Made by a program: the position numbers and the translations under genes. Below are positions 1-8,792 of a DNA stretch of 64,000 nucleotides, piece by piece. This DNA comes from Mesorhizobium sp. M9A.F.Ca.ET.002.03.1.2 (GTDB lineage Bacteria > Pseudomonadota > Alphaproteobacteria > Rhizobiales > Rhizobiaceae), in contig NZ_CP034443.1 in NCBI RefSeq assembly GCF_003952365.1, forward strand, positions 3,775,001 through 3,839,000, written 5' to 3'. The notes below the pieces were generated by a model, which did not search any database, was not told the DNA's origin, and was given only the letters and a program-made list of their open reading frames with translations. Numbering within the stretch: the stretch's first letter is position 1; every line of letters begins with the position of its first letter.

Positions 1-368
1 GCGAGTGCTGCCCCTCCGGCAGCCGCGGCTCGGTAATCGCCGGCGACGGAGAGCGCACCGAGCGCGAACACGCCAAGGCCCGCTATCACGGCCGTAACGC
101 TGAAATCCTCGTCATGAGCAGCCTCGCGCGCCTTGTACCAGGCAAAGATCGCCGCGAAGGCGATGAAGCCGCCGACCAGCACGGAAACTGAGTCAAGCGC
201 CTCGGCCAGCGCTGCGAGGATGCCGCCGAGCAGGCCGGATATGCCGAACGTTCGAATTCCGGCCGTCCGGCTGTGAGCGGGTTCGTCCCGCTCGCGCCAG
301 CCGCGCTCCAACCCGACGAGGAGGCCTATTGCCAGCGCCAGTCCGAGCCGAGCGATAAGCGAATCCAT
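1..368 (-). CDS. MgtC/SapB (YhiD/DUF4010-like) family membrane protein, N-terminal part
   Basis: The reading frame opens with ATG at 366-368 and runs off the left edge, leaving about 122 residues. The start MDSLIARLGLALAIGLLVGLERGW, with its GLERG turn after the first membrane helix, is the typical N-terminus of MgtC/SapB-like inner-membrane proteins. Further hydrophobic helices follow at about residues 45-75 and 92-108. The family is linked to Mg2+ limitation or stress, but the substrate is not known. The gene follows trxC after only 12 bases, so it is probably the last gene of the P-type ATPase / trxC operon. The C-terminal part lies outside the window. Family call fairly sure, function open. 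Confidence 0.72.
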   Translation of the reverse strand, partial: MDSLIARLGLALAIGLLVGLERGWRERDEPAHSRTAGIRTFGISGLLGGILAALAEALDSVSVLVGGFIAFAAIFAWYKAREAAHDEDFSVTAVIAGLGVFALGALSVAGDYRAAAAGGAAL

Positions 369-380
369 GGTATTGGGCCT

Positions 381-836
381 TCAGGTCGCGGCTGTCGGCA
401 TGTGATCGCGAATCCACCTGACGATCTGCCCCGCCGTCATTGCGCCGGATGTGCGCGCAAGCTCGCGTCCGCCATGGAAGAGGATCATGGTCGGGATGCC
501 GCGAATGCCGAGCCTGGATGCTATAGCCTGCTCGTTGTCGGAATTGAGCTTGATCAGGCGGACATGCGGCTCCAGTTCGTTTGCTGCCGCCTCATATGCC
601 GGCGCCATCATCTTGCAAGGGCCGCACCACGGTGCCCAGACGTCGACGACAACGGGGAGGCTGCTTCGCTTGACCTGGCGATCGAAGGTCTGTGCGTCGA
701 CGTCTTCGGGCTGACCCGAGAACAGCTTGACGCCGCACTTTCCGCATTTCGCGTCCCCGGCATTGCGCGCTGGCGGCAGGCGATTAACCCCGCCGCATTT
801 GCTGCAAACCACCAGATTTTCCTGCACCATGGCCAT
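381..836 (-). CDS. trxC: Thioredoxin 2 (TrxC-like, N-terminal zinc ribbon)
   Basis: The 151-residue protein has two N-terminal CxxC pairs (C11/C14 and C31/C34) forming the zinc ribbon that separates thioredoxin 2 from thioredoxin 1. A thioredoxin fold follows with the active site WCGPCK (C71 and C74) and the cis-proline segment GIRGIPT. It is expected to reduce protein disulfides in the cytoplasm and is often tied to oxidative stress. The start could be ATG at 836 or the second ATG at 830. The upstream P-type ATPase ends at 857, so the two are almost certainly co-transcribed, and the MgtC-like gene follows 12 bases downstream. The linkage suggests redox upkeep during the switch to low oxygen. 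Confidence 0.93.
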   Translation of the reverse strand: MAMVQENLVVCSKCGGVNRLPPARNAGDAKCGKCGVKLFSGQPEDVDAQTFDRQVKRSSLPVVVDVWAPWCGPCKMMAPAYEAAANELEPHVRLIKLNSDNEQAIASRLGIRGIPTMILFHGGRELARTSGAMTAGQIVRWIRDHMPTAAT

Positions 837-856
837 TCACCCATTCGTATCATCAA

Positions 857-2710
857 TTATGCGCGTTCGGGACGCCCATCGCCAAGAGCGCGCAACGCGT
901 TGAGGATCACCGCTATGTCGATGCCCTCCTGAAGCAATGCTCCCGCCACAGGCGTGATCTGCCCCATGGCTGCCGCGGCCATGGCCGCGGCTGAGAGTGC
1001 CAGCCCGGCTATGATGCTCTGCAGGGCGATCATACGGGTGCGCTGCGCAATCCGGACCGCATCGGCGACCGGCTGCAGCCTGTCGGTCAGTACGATGACG
1101 TCCGCGGCCTCCGAGGATGCGCTGGCACCGCGCGCCCCCATGGCGACACCGACCGTTGCGGCCGCTAGCGCGGGGGCGTCGTTTATGCCGTCGCCGACCA
1201 TCATCGTTGGTGCCAACGCTTTCTCGGCCTCGACCGCCGCCACTTTCTCGGCAGGCATCGCATCTGCGACGATGGTATCGAGGGCGAGCAGGGCGGAAAC
1301 GCGCTTCGCCGCCACGCTATCGTCGCCTGTAAGCATGACCATACGTGTGATGCCGGCCGAGCGCAGGTTGCGGAGTGCATCATGGGCATCCACGCGTAGA
1401 GCGTCCCCGAAAGTGAATATACTGGCAAGTTGCCCATCGAGCGCTACAAAAACCCTGAGCACTGGCTCGTCCCGGTATCGCTTTTCACCGCTTTCCGCCC
1501 AACGAGGCAGCGGTTTGTCGGCCAGCACGAGTGCTCTCGATCCCACCGCGATCGATACCTTGTCGACCCGGCCTTTCAGGCCGGCACCGCGATACTCGTG
1601 AACACTGCATGGATGCGACAACACCAGATTTCGGCCACGGGCCGCCCGAATGATCGAGTCGGCGAGCACATGGTGCGAGGCCTGTTCCAGCGATGCCAAA
1701 AGCTGCAATAGGGTGTTGGCGTCACCGCCCGGTGCAGCATCGATTTCGATGAGCTCGGCGCCGCCAACGGTCAAGGTGCCCGTCTTGTCGAAAATCGCGG
1801 TCCGAACTTGCGCGAGGGCCTCCAGAGCCGCGCTGCCTTTCATCAGGATGCCGGCCCGCGCGGCGCGCGACACCCCGCCGATGAAGGCAACGGGAGCCGC
1901 GAGGATAAGCGGGCAGGGTGTCGCGACCACCAGCACGGCCAGCGCTCGGATCGGATCGCCGGAGACGTACCAGGCGGTGCCGGCAACCAACAAAGTGGCT
2001 GGCAGCAGGAACAAGGCAAAGCGGTCGGCCATGCGGATGAACGGTGCTTTCGCGGTCTGCGCCGCAGCGACCATGCGCACGATCGCAGCATAGGTGCTTT
2101 GTTCGGCCAAGGCCGAAGCGCGCATGCTGAAGGATTCTCCGGCATTGAGGGTGCCGCTGCGCAGCATATCGCCCGCGCGCCGCCGTTCCGTCAGCGGCTC
2201 GCCAGTTACCGCTGACTCGTCGAGAGAGGCCAAAGCATCGAGCAGGATCCCATCGACAGGCAGCAGTTCGCCGGCGCGCACCAGAAGTTCGTCGCCGACA
2301 GCAACCTGGTCCACGGAAATCGTGTCTGTTCCCTGTGTCGATTTGCGGTGCGCGACACGCGGCGACCGGTCGGTCAATGCCTTGAGATTCCGCTCCGCCC
2401 GGCCACGGGCAAAATCCTCGAGCACCGTGCCGCCGGCATACATGATCGCCACCACGACCGCGGCCAGCGGCTGGTCGAGCAGCAGTGCCGCGGACATCGA
2501 CACCAGCGCAATCGCATCGACGCCGAAGCGCCCGATCCAGAAGTCGCGCAATATGGAAATGGCGAGCGCCACCACCACGGGCAAGGTAGCCGTCGTCCAG
2601 ATAGTGCTGGCCTGAATGGAGCCATAGCCGGTTCGCCAGACGCCGATTCCAATGGCCAGGCCCAGCAAGGCGATGGCCAGCAACGCGCGCCGCAGGGCCG
2701 ACTCGTTCAT
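857..2710 (-). CDS. Heavy-metal translocating P1B-type ATPase with TPC motif and no HMA domain
   Basis: The 617-residue protein has paired N-terminal membrane helices, the actuator TGE motif (AVTGEPL), the transport-helix motif ATPCPLILA, the phosphorylation motif DKTGTLT and the hinge GDGINDAP, so it is a P1B metal-exporting ATPase. The intramembrane motif reads TPC rather than the CPC of Cu/Zn/Cd pumps, and no N-terminal CxxC metal-binding domain exists, so the metal cannot be named. The chosen ATG at 2710 begins the first hydrophobic segment; the open frame runs further upstream but enters the promoter region shared with the divergent acyl-CoA synthetase. An FNR/FixK-like box lies at 2815-2828. 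trxC and the MgtC-like gene follow. It is distinct from FixI encoded near 18 kb. Confidence 0.88.
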   Translation of the reverse strand: MNESALRRALLAIALLGLAIGIGVWRTGYGSIQASTIWTTATLPVVVALAISILRDFWIGRFGVDAIALVSMSAALLLDQPLAAVVVAIMYAGGTVLEDFARGRAERNLKALTDRSPRVAHRKSTQGTDTISVDQVAVGDELLVRAGELLPVDGILLDALASLDESAVTGEPLTERRRAGDMLRSGTLNAGESFSMRASALAEQSTYAAIVRMVAAAQTAKAPFIRMADRFALFLLPATLLVAGTAWYVSGDPIRALAVLVVATPCPLILAAPVAFIGGVSRAARAGILMKGSAALEALAQVRTAIFDKTGTLTVGGAELIEIDAAPGGDANTLLQLLASLEQASHHVLADSIIRAARGRNLVLSHPCSVHEYRGAGLKGRVDKVSIAVGSRALVLADKPLPRWAESGEKRYRDEPVLRVFVALDGQLASIFTFGDALRVDAHDALRNLRSAGITRMVMLTGDDSVAAKRVSALLALDTIVADAMPAEKVAAVEAEKALAPTMMVGDGINDAPALAAATVGVAMGARGASASSEAADVIVLTDRLQPVADAVRIAQRTRMIALQSIIAGLALSAAAMAAAAMGQITPVAGALLQEGIDIAVILNALRALGDGRPERA

Positions 2711-2814
2711 ACGATACCTTTCGATTCTGATCGGTGCCTGCCTGAGATCCGAATTTGCGAGCGCACGTGGCCTCGAGCTTGCGCAACCGCTAGTCGAGAT
2801 CGCCGGAAGAGGCT

Positions 2815-2828
2815 TTGATCCAACGCAA
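2815..2828. promoter_or_regulatory. FNR/FixK-like box (TTGA-N6-GCAA)
   Basis: The sequence TTGATCCAACGCAA lies in the divergent region between the P-type ATPase (start 2710) and the acyl-CoA synthetase (start 2880). One half-site is exact and the other carries the T-to-G change seen in some FixK/FnrN sites. It is 52 bases upstream of the + strand start, so it could serve one or both genes. Confidence 0.6.
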
Positions 2829-2879
2829 TGAACGGGCAAGATCGTTTGGCGATTATTACCATGAACGGGAGACCAGAGG

Positions 2880-5561
2880 GTGACCATCCGAAATCTCGAA
2901 TATGCGGTCGGCCCGAAGTCGGTTGCCGTCTTTGGCGCGTCCGTGCGTGACGGTTCCGTTGGCCGTGTCGTTTTCGACAACATCGTCAATGGCGGCTTCG
3001 AAGGCGAGATCTGGCCGGTCAATCCGAAATACTCGCAAGTGGCTGGTCGGCCCTGCTACGCGACGGCCGCCGACCTGCCAGGAATTCCCGACCTCGGCGT
3101 CATCGTGACGCCGCCGGAGACGGTTCCCGGCATCGTGCGCGAACTCGGTGAAAAGGGCACACGGGCGGCGGTCGTCATCACCGCCGGCCTGACGCGCGAG
3201 AACGGATTGCGCCAGGCGATGCTCGACGCTGCCAAGCCCACTCTTTTGCGCGTCATCGGTCCCAATACGCTCGGACTGATGATCCCGCCTGTAAAGCTCA
3301 ACGCCGGGTTCGCGCACATGGCAGCCAGGCCCGGCAACATCGCGCTGCTGTCGCAATCCGGCGCCATCGCCACATCGCTGATCGATTGGGCGGCGGACAA
3401 CAATGTCGGCTTCTCCCAGATCGTCTCGCTGGGCGACATGGCCGATGTCGATGTGGGAGACTGCCTCGACATGCTGGCGGGTGATGCGCGGACGCGGGCC
3501 ATCGTAATGTATCTCGAAACCATAACCAATCCGCGCAAATTTATGTCAGCGGCACGGGCGGCGGCGCGCATCAAGCCGGTCATCGCGATCAAGTCGGGCC
3601 GGCACGAGCAGTCCGCGAAAGCCGCGGCGACCCACACAGGCGCGCTGTCGGGCGCCGACCGGGTCATCGAGGCAGCACTGCAGCGCGCCGGCATCTTGCG
3701 CGTCAAGGGACTGGCCGAGTTGTTCGATGCCGCTGAAACGACCGCCCGTTTTGCTCCGCTCGAACGAGCCCGCGTCGGCATTGTGACCAATGGCGGCGGT
3801 GCCGGCGTGCTCGCCGTCGATCGGCTCATCGACTGCAAGGGCGAACTGGCCGCGTTTTCACCGGGAACGATGGCATGTCTGGACGCCGTGCTGCCGCCGA
3901 CCTGGTCGCATGCCAATCCGGCTGACATCATTGGCGATGCCCCGCCCGAGCGCTACAAGGCCGCGGTTGAAGCCGTCGCGGCCGATCCGGGAACCGACGT
4001 CGTTCTCGTGATGAACTGCCCAACGGGGCTCGGCTCACCGCTGGCCGCGGCGAGGGCGGTCGCCGAACTCACCGGGGAGGGCAAAATCGGCGGGAAACCG
4101 GTCATGACCTGCTGGCTTGGGGAAAGCACGGCACGCGACGGACGACGAATCCTGCAGGATGCCGGCGTGGCCAGTTTCGAGACGCCTGCCGACGCGTCAA
4201 CCGCGATCTCCTACCTGAGCGATTGGTCGCGGGCCCAGCGGTCGCTGATGCGCACGCCGTCGAGCCGCAGCGAGGACACGATCAGCGATCGTAAAGCCGT
4301 GCTTGCCATATTCAGGCAGGTTGCCACGGAGGGCCGACGAATGCTGACCGAGCCCGAAGCCAAGGCGGTGATCTCCGCCTATGGCATTCCGGTTCCCGAG
4401 ACCGTTGTCGTCAAAACCGCTGACGAAGCGGAAAAGGCTGCAGGCCGGCTTTTGAAGGAGTCGGATCAGGTCGTCGTCAAGCTGCTGTCGAAGGCGATCT
4501 CGCACAAGTCCGACATCGGCGGCGTGGTGCTCAACCTCGCGACCGCCGCCGCAGTCGGCGAGGCCGCCCGATCGATCGAGGCGCGCGTGCGCAAGCAAGC
4601 TCCGCAAGCCACTATCGAAGGCTATGCCGTCCAACCCATGATCGCGCGAAAACAGGCGCAGGAGCTCATCCTGGGCGTGAGTCACGATCCGATCTTCGGT
4701 CCGGCCATCCTGTTCGGTGCAGGCGGCGTCGCGGTCGAGGTGATGGACGATACGACGATGGCGTTGCCGCCACTCGACGATGTGCTTGCGGGCGACTTGA
4801 TCGAGCAGACGCGGATCGGCCGCTTGCTTGCCGGGTTCCGCGATCGCAAGCCGGCGGATCGTGGGGCAATCGTCACGGCGCTCAATGGGGTGTCGCAGAT
4901 GATTGTCGACTTTCCGTGCGTCGTCTCGTTGGACATCAATCCATTGCTGGCCGACGCCGACGGCGTCATCGCGCTCGATGCCCGCATCGAGATCGAGCCG
5001 GAGCGCGTGGAGGAGCAGGGGCCTAACCCCGCGCTCGCGATCAGGCCCTACCCGTCAGGTTGGGAAAGGGCGTTTTCGGCGGACGGTGGCCACTATTACA
5101 TCCGGCCGATCAAGCCGGCCGATATTGCGCTCTATCCGCAATTCCTCGCCAGCATATCGCCGAACGATCTGCGCCTGCGTTTCCTGTCGCCGCGCAAGAA
5201 TTTTTCGGACCAGATGCTGAAACGGCTCACCCAACTCGACTATGATCGCGACATGGCGTTCGTCGCGCTGGAAGCGAGCAGCGGCGCGCTGGCGGGTGTC
5301 AGTCGCCTCTCCTGCAATCCGGACCGCACCGTCGCCGAATACGCCCTGCTCGTGCGCACGGACCTGCAAGGCCATGGTCTTGGCTGGGAGTTGCTCAGCC
5401 AGATCGTCGATTATGCAAAGGCGGACGGGATCGGTCGGATCGAAGGCATGGTGCTCAGCGAAAACATCAGGATGCTGGCCATGTGCCGCGAATTCGGGTT
5501 TTCGATCGCGCATCATGCCAGCCAGTCAGGCCTGTCGCTGGCGACGCTGGACATCGGTTGA
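2880..5561 (+). CDS. ADP-forming acyl-CoA synthetase fused to a GNAT acetyltransferase domain
   Basis: The 893-residue protein begins with a CoA-binding Rossmann domain (about residues 8-130), then a succinyl-CoA-ligase-like domain (about 140-460), an ATP-grasp domain (about 480-700) and a C-terminal GNAT domain (about 725-890; the CoA-loop region contains GHGLGWELL). This architecture is that of ADP-forming acetate-CoA ligases and of Pat-type protein lysine acetyltransferases, in which the ligase part is often inactive. It may recover ATP from acetyl-CoA under anoxia or acetylate enzymes such as acetyl-CoA synthetase. The GTG start is preceded by GGGAGA at good spacing. The FNR/FixK-like box 52 bases upstream and the neighbouring genes favour a role at low oxygen. 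Confidence 0.88.
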   Translation: MTIRNLEYAVGPKSVAVFGASVRDGSVGRVVFDNIVNGGFEGEIWPVNPKYSQVAGRPCYATAADLPGIPDLGVIVTPPETVPGIVRELGEKGTRAAVVITAGLTRENGLRQAMLDAAKPTLLRVIGPNTLGLMIPPVKLNAGFAHMAARPGNIALLSQSGAIATSLIDWAADNNVGFSQIVSLGDMADVDVGDCLDMLAGDARTRAIVMYLETITNPRKFMSAARAAARIKPVIAIKSGRHEQSAKAAATHTGALSGADRVIEAALQRAGILRVKGLAELFDAAETTARFAPLERARVGIVTNGGGAGVLAVDRLIDCKGELAAFSPGTMACLDAVLPPTWSHANPADIIGDAPPERYKAAVEAVAADPGTDVVLVMNCPTGLGSPLAAARAVAELTGEGKIGGKPVMTCWLGESTARDGRRILQDAGVASFETPADASTAISYLSDWSRAQRSLMRTPSSRSEDTISDRKAVLAIFRQVATEGRRMLTEPEAKAVISAYGIPVPETVVVKTADEAEKAAGRLLKESDQVVVKLLSKAISHKSDIGGVVLNLATAAAVGEAARSIEARVRKQAPQATIEGYAVQPMIARKQAQELILGVSHDPIFGPAILFGAGGVAVEVMDDTTMALPPLDDVLAGDLIEQTRIGRLLAGFRDRKPADRGAIVTALNGVSQMIVDFPCVVSLDINPLLADADGVIALDARIEIEPERVEEQGPNPALAIRPYPSGWERAFSADGGHYYIRPIKPADIALYPQFLASISPNDLRLRFLSPRKNFSDQMLKRLTQLDYDRDMAFVALEASSGALAGVSRLSCNPDRTVAEYALLVRTDLQGHGLGWELLSQIVDYAKADGIGRIEGMVLSENIRMLAMCREFGFSIAHHASQSGLSLATLDIG

Positions 5562-5643
5562 AGCCTGAAGTGCATAGCGGACCGTTGCGCACCCTCGGGG
5601 TCAGGCCCGAGGGCAGGCTTTTGGGCGGCACGCATTATCGCCG

Positions 5644-7212
5644 TCAGGATGCTGTCTTGATTGGATCGCCCCGTGCGGAAGCAGAAGCGGCCGCGTCCGA
5701 AAAGTCCGCCAACTCCGCCGCGATGTCGGCGAGTTTTCGATCGGCGTCGACCTTGCGCCAGGCGGATGGGGCCGCATTTCGTTGCAATTGCCGCGACAGG
5801 ATATCGACGGTTGCGTCGGAAGGACCGCCACTGCGCTCGCTGACCCGTCGCCAAAGAACGAGCGGATCGGCCTCCAGCCAGAATCCGGCGAAAGCGACGG
5901 CCCTGTCGCTGGCCGCCTTCTCGATTCGGTTACGATCTGCCGGCCTGTCGAATACGGCGTCGGCGACCACCGAACCACCCTCGGAAAGGATCAGGCCGGC
6001 GCGCCATGCCATTTCGCCGTAGACGCGATCGGACACCTCCGGTCGGTAAGCCCTGTCCGGCAGTTTCGTTTCTGCAGGGACCCCATGCATGGCTTTGCGG
6101 ATGCGGTCGCTCTCGACAATGCGCGCACCGGGCGGCGAGCCGATATGTGCGGCGAGTGCCTCGGCGACGCTCGTCTTGCCGGAGCCGCTCAAGCCTCCGA
6201 TGGCGATCACCCGGGGTGACTTTGCCTGGAGAAGCGTTCGGGCGAGCTCGAAATAGGATCTGGCCTCGGCAGTCAGCCCGCCGGAAACAGCACTGCCTTC
6301 CTCTATCTGGGTTGCGATGACGTGCGCGCGCACCGCGGCCCGCACTGCCATGAAAAAGGGCAGCAGGATGAAGCCGTCCTCGTCGTCTGCTTCGTCGAGG
6401 TAGCGGTTCATCACCAGGTTGGCGAGTTCCGGAAAGCCGCGATGCCAAAGGTCCATCAGCAGGAAGGCCAGATCGTAAAGCATGTCGATGCTGGCGATCT
6501 GGTCATTGAATTCGATGCAATCGAAGAGGCGGGGTTCTCCATCGAAGAGGCAGATGTTGCGCAGATGCAGATCGCCGTGACATCGCCGGATCTTGCCTGC
6601 TGCCTCCCGCCGGTCGAGCAGCTCGGAATGACGGGCGAGGGCAGTACGGAAGGCCCCTGTGAAAGCCTTGATTTCGGCTCTATCGAAAACATGGCTGGTG
6701 GCAAAGCCAGCTTCGTTGATGTCGAGCACGCCTGCCAGGTTCGAGGATCCGCTGCCGCTGTGGATCACCGGCGCACCGCGATGATAGCGCACGATCATGC
6801 GCGCGACCGCCGTCATCAGCGCAGGCGTCAGTTCGCCGCCGGCTGCCATTCGGTCGAGGAGCTTCGACTGATCGAAGCGAACCATTTCGATCGCCGCATC
6901 GACCACTTCGCCGCTTCCGTCGAAGGCGAGCTTGCCGCCGGCCTCTCGCGTGACGCGCCGCACACCCAGATAGAGGCCGGGCGCGGTCTTGGCGTTGAGC
7001 TCCACCTCCTTCTCGCAAGCGGCGAGCCGCAGGGCCGGGGTCGAGAAGTCGACATAGGGAAGCTCGACGGCTCGCTTGATCTTGTAGGCGCGCCGGCCAA
7101 TCAGGAAGATACGCGAAATATGGGTTTCGATCGTCTCGACAGGCCCGGTCTCGCCATATGCGGCGGGATCGAGCAGAAACGCGATCGTGGCCTTTTGGTC
7201 GTCAACGATCAT
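5644..7212 (-). CDS. Aminoglycoside-phosphotransferase-like kinase fused to a P-loop ATP-binding domain
   Basis: The 522-residue protein has an N-terminal APH/choline-kinase-like half (about residues 30-320, with the catalytic-loop motif HGDLHLRN and a later DCIEF metal-binding segment) and a C-terminal P-loop half starting with a Walker A motif (GLSGSGKT). This two-part design matches the COG2187-COG0645 family, whose mycobacterial member Rv2004c belongs to the DosR dormancy regulon. The substrate is unknown. The ATG at 7212 is preceded by AGGAGA six bases away; the frame extends further upstream but overlaps the cytochrome gene. It lies 65 bases after the cytochrome c gene and probably shares its FNR-box promoter. 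Confidence 0.82.
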   Translation of the reverse strand: MIVDDQKATIAFLLDPAAYGETGPVETIETHISRIFLIGRRAYKIKRAVELPYVDFSTPALRLAACEKEVELNAKTAPGLYLGVRRVTREAGGKLAFDGSGEVVDAAIEMVRFDQSKLLDRMAAGGELTPALMTAVARMIVRYHRGAPVIHSGSGSSNLAGVLDINEAGFATSHVFDRAEIKAFTGAFRTALARHSELLDRREAAGKIRRCHGDLHLRNICLFDGEPRLFDCIEFNDQIASIDMLYDLAFLLMDLWHRGFPELANLVMNRYLDEADDEDGFILLPFFMAVRAAVRAHVIATQIEEGSAVSGGLTAEARSYFELARTLLQAKSPRVIAIGGLSGSGKTSVAEALAAHIGSPPGARIVESDRIRKAMHGVPAETKLPDRAYRPEVSDRVYGEMAWRAGLILSEGGSVVADAVFDRPADRNRIEKAASDRAVAFAGFWLEADPLVLWRRVSERSGGPSDATVDILSRQLQRNAAPSAWRKVDADRKLADIAAELADFSDAAASASARGDPIKTAS

Positions 7213-7277
7213 TGTCTGTCTCCTGTTGGCGTGCGGCCGCCGGCCAAAGGCGATATCGGAAGAAGCTCCGCCTGTGC

Positions 7278-7676
7278 CTATCGCTGCAGTCTCTGGACAT
7301 AACCGGCCAGTTCGTGGATCCGTTCCGTGGTGACGATTTCTCCGGCGTTTGGCCCATATTTCTTGGCGTCCCCGGGGAGAAATTGGCGGCCCCAAACCGG
7401 CATGTCGCGCTGGCCATGCTCAGGTAGGACGTAACGGCCATCGATCACCGCAAAAACGCGCCAATAGGGGAATTCGCCGCGATTTTGTTTGGAGAGCTGT
7501 GTCAGGTCGGCTGGACGCTTCAGCAACTCATCGCCCAAGGGGCCGTCGCCTTTGCCCTCGGGACCGTGGCAGACCGCGCAGGAGTTCAGATACTCCGCCT
7601 CGCCATAGCTCATTTCCTGTGCCGTGGACGCCTGGCAAGCCAAGGTTGCGAGAGCTGCCGCGATCAGGAGTTTCAT
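7278..7676 (-). CDS. Small periplasmic c-type cytochrome
   Basis: The protein of about 132 residues has an N-terminal signal peptide (MKLLIAAALATLACQASTAQ), one heme-binding CAVCH motif and a later methionine-containing segment (DMPVWG) that could give the distal heme ligand. It is a class I cytochrome c that probably passes electrons in the periplasm. The ATG at 7676 was chosen because it opens the signal peptide; a GTG four codons upstream is also possible. A perfect FNR box lies about 55 bases upstream at 7731-7744, and the kinase gene follows in the same direction. Its role in low-oxygen respiration is inferred from this context. Confidence 0.88.
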   Translation of the reverse strand: MKLLIAAALATLACQASTAQEMSYGEAEYLNSCAVCHGPEGKGDGPLGDELLKRPADLTQLSKQNRGEFPYWRVFAVIDGRYVLPEHGQRDMPVWGRQFLPGDAKKYGPNAGEIVTTERIHELAGYVQRLQR

Positions 7677-7730
7677 CTGCGTGTCCACCGGTTGATGGGC
7701 TGAAGCCTATAGTGTCGGCACCTGGTCACG

Positions 7731-7744
7731 TTGATACGGATCAA
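7731..7744. promoter_or_regulatory. FNR/FixK box, perfect TTGA-N6-TCAA
   Basis: TTGATACGGATCAA is an exact anaerobox 55 bases upstream of the cytochrome c start on the minus strand. It sits 20 bases from a second box that faces the Usp gene, so the divergent pair appears to be controlled by two sites. Confidence 0.8.
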
Positions 7745-7764
7745 ATGATGCGCTGCGACGTTCT

Positions 7765-7778
7765 TTGACTCAGCGCAA
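7765..7778. promoter_or_regulatory. FNR/FixK-like box (TTGA-N6-GCAA)
   Basis: TTGACTCAGCGCAA lies 72 bases upstream of the Usp start at 7851. It has the same GCAA variant half-site as the box at 2815-2828. Confidence 0.65.
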
Positions 7779-7850
7779 TGACCCCACCGAGCCGTCTCGT
7801 TACTGTTGCAATTGCGATTGGATCTTGATGCGAAAACGGGAGCAGCCACC

Positions 7851-8690
7851 ATGGCTTTCAAAAAAACGATACTTGCGGTTACGGGACCGAGCCAGGGTGA
7901 CGGTGATCTCAAACTCGCCGCCGATCTGTGCAACGAAATCGGCGCCCATCTTGCTGTTCTCGTCGTTGCCATTGCTGCGCCGCCACCAGTCGGAGAGTAT
8001 GCCGCGGTCGTTTCGCAAGCTTGGCTCGAGGAGCGTCAGGCCGACGAGGATCTGTTGAAGAAGCGAGCCGCTGCCGTGTCGGCTCTTCTCGCCGGCCGGG
8101 GGCTTTCGGCCGATGTCTCCAGCGAATATCCGGAAGCCGGCTGGGCCGACGAAACAATCGGCCGCCGTGCTCGCTACGCCGACGTTACGGTGGTTGGGCC
8201 GGAGTTGCTTGCCGGCGAAACGCTGAAAAGCAAAACGATCGAAGGCGCATTGTTTTCTTCGGGAAAGCCTTTGCTGCTCATCCCGCAGGGCGCGCGCCCG
8301 ACGCTGAAGCCGAAACGCGTGCTGATCGCCTGGGACGCCCGTCTGGAGTCATCGCGTGCCGTCCGCGAATCTCTCGACGTGCTGATAGGCGCCGATGAGG
8401 TGCACCTGGTCATGGTCGATCCGGTGGAGGACCAATACCACCATGGGGCGGAACCCGGAGCCGATGCCGCTGCCTATCTCGCGCGGCATGGCGTGAAAGT
8501 CATTGTCGACCGGCTGCCGAGCTTGAATCATTCAGTAGCCGACGTGCTTCGTCGGCACGCCGTCGACATCGCCGCCGACCTGATGGTCATGGGCGCCTAT
8601 GGTCATTCCCGGTTGCGCCAGCGCATCTTCGGCGGCGTCACCAACTCGATGCTTGAAGATCCGTCGATGCCGATCCTTATGGCGCGGTGA
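7851..8690 (+). CDS. Universal stress protein, tandem UspA domains
   Basis: The 279-residue protein holds two Usp domains (about residues 1-145 and 150-279). The second carries the ATP-binding signature G-x2-G-x9-G-(S/T), seen as GAYGHSRLRQRIFGGVT; the first is degenerate. Tandem Usp proteins bind ATP or AMP and are made in hypoxia or growth arrest, although their exact action is unsettled. The ATG at 7851 is preceded by GGGAG. A FixK/FNR-like box lies upstream, and at least two more Usp genes (one truncated) occur within 7 kb, all behind anaeroboxes. Confidence 0.92.
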   Translation: MAFKKTILAVTGPSQGDGDLKLAADLCNEIGAHLAVLVVAIAAPPPVGEYAAVVSQAWLEERQADEDLLKKRAAAVSALLAGRGLSADVSSEYPEAGWADETIGRRARYADVTVVGPELLAGETLKSKTIEGALFSSGKPLLLIPQGARPTLKPKRVLIAWDARLESSRAVRESLDVLIGADEVHLVMVDPVEDQYHHGAEPGADAAAYLARHGVKVIVDRLPSLNHSVADVLRRHAVDIAADLMVMGAYGHSRLRQRIFGGVTNSMLEDPSMPILMAR

Positions 8691-8792
8691 CGATCGAGGA
8701 CTGAAAACGGCTGGGCTGGCGCGATCTGCTGCCGGCCCTTGTTTTTGGAGGATTCGTCACGTGCTGTTCTGCGGCCTCGAACTGGAAAACAG

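Noticed and set aside
2711..3022. Upstream extension of the P-type ATPase frame to 3022
   Set aside because: The extension overlaps the divergent acyl-CoA synthetase start and the promoter box; the protein's first helix starts at ATG 2710.
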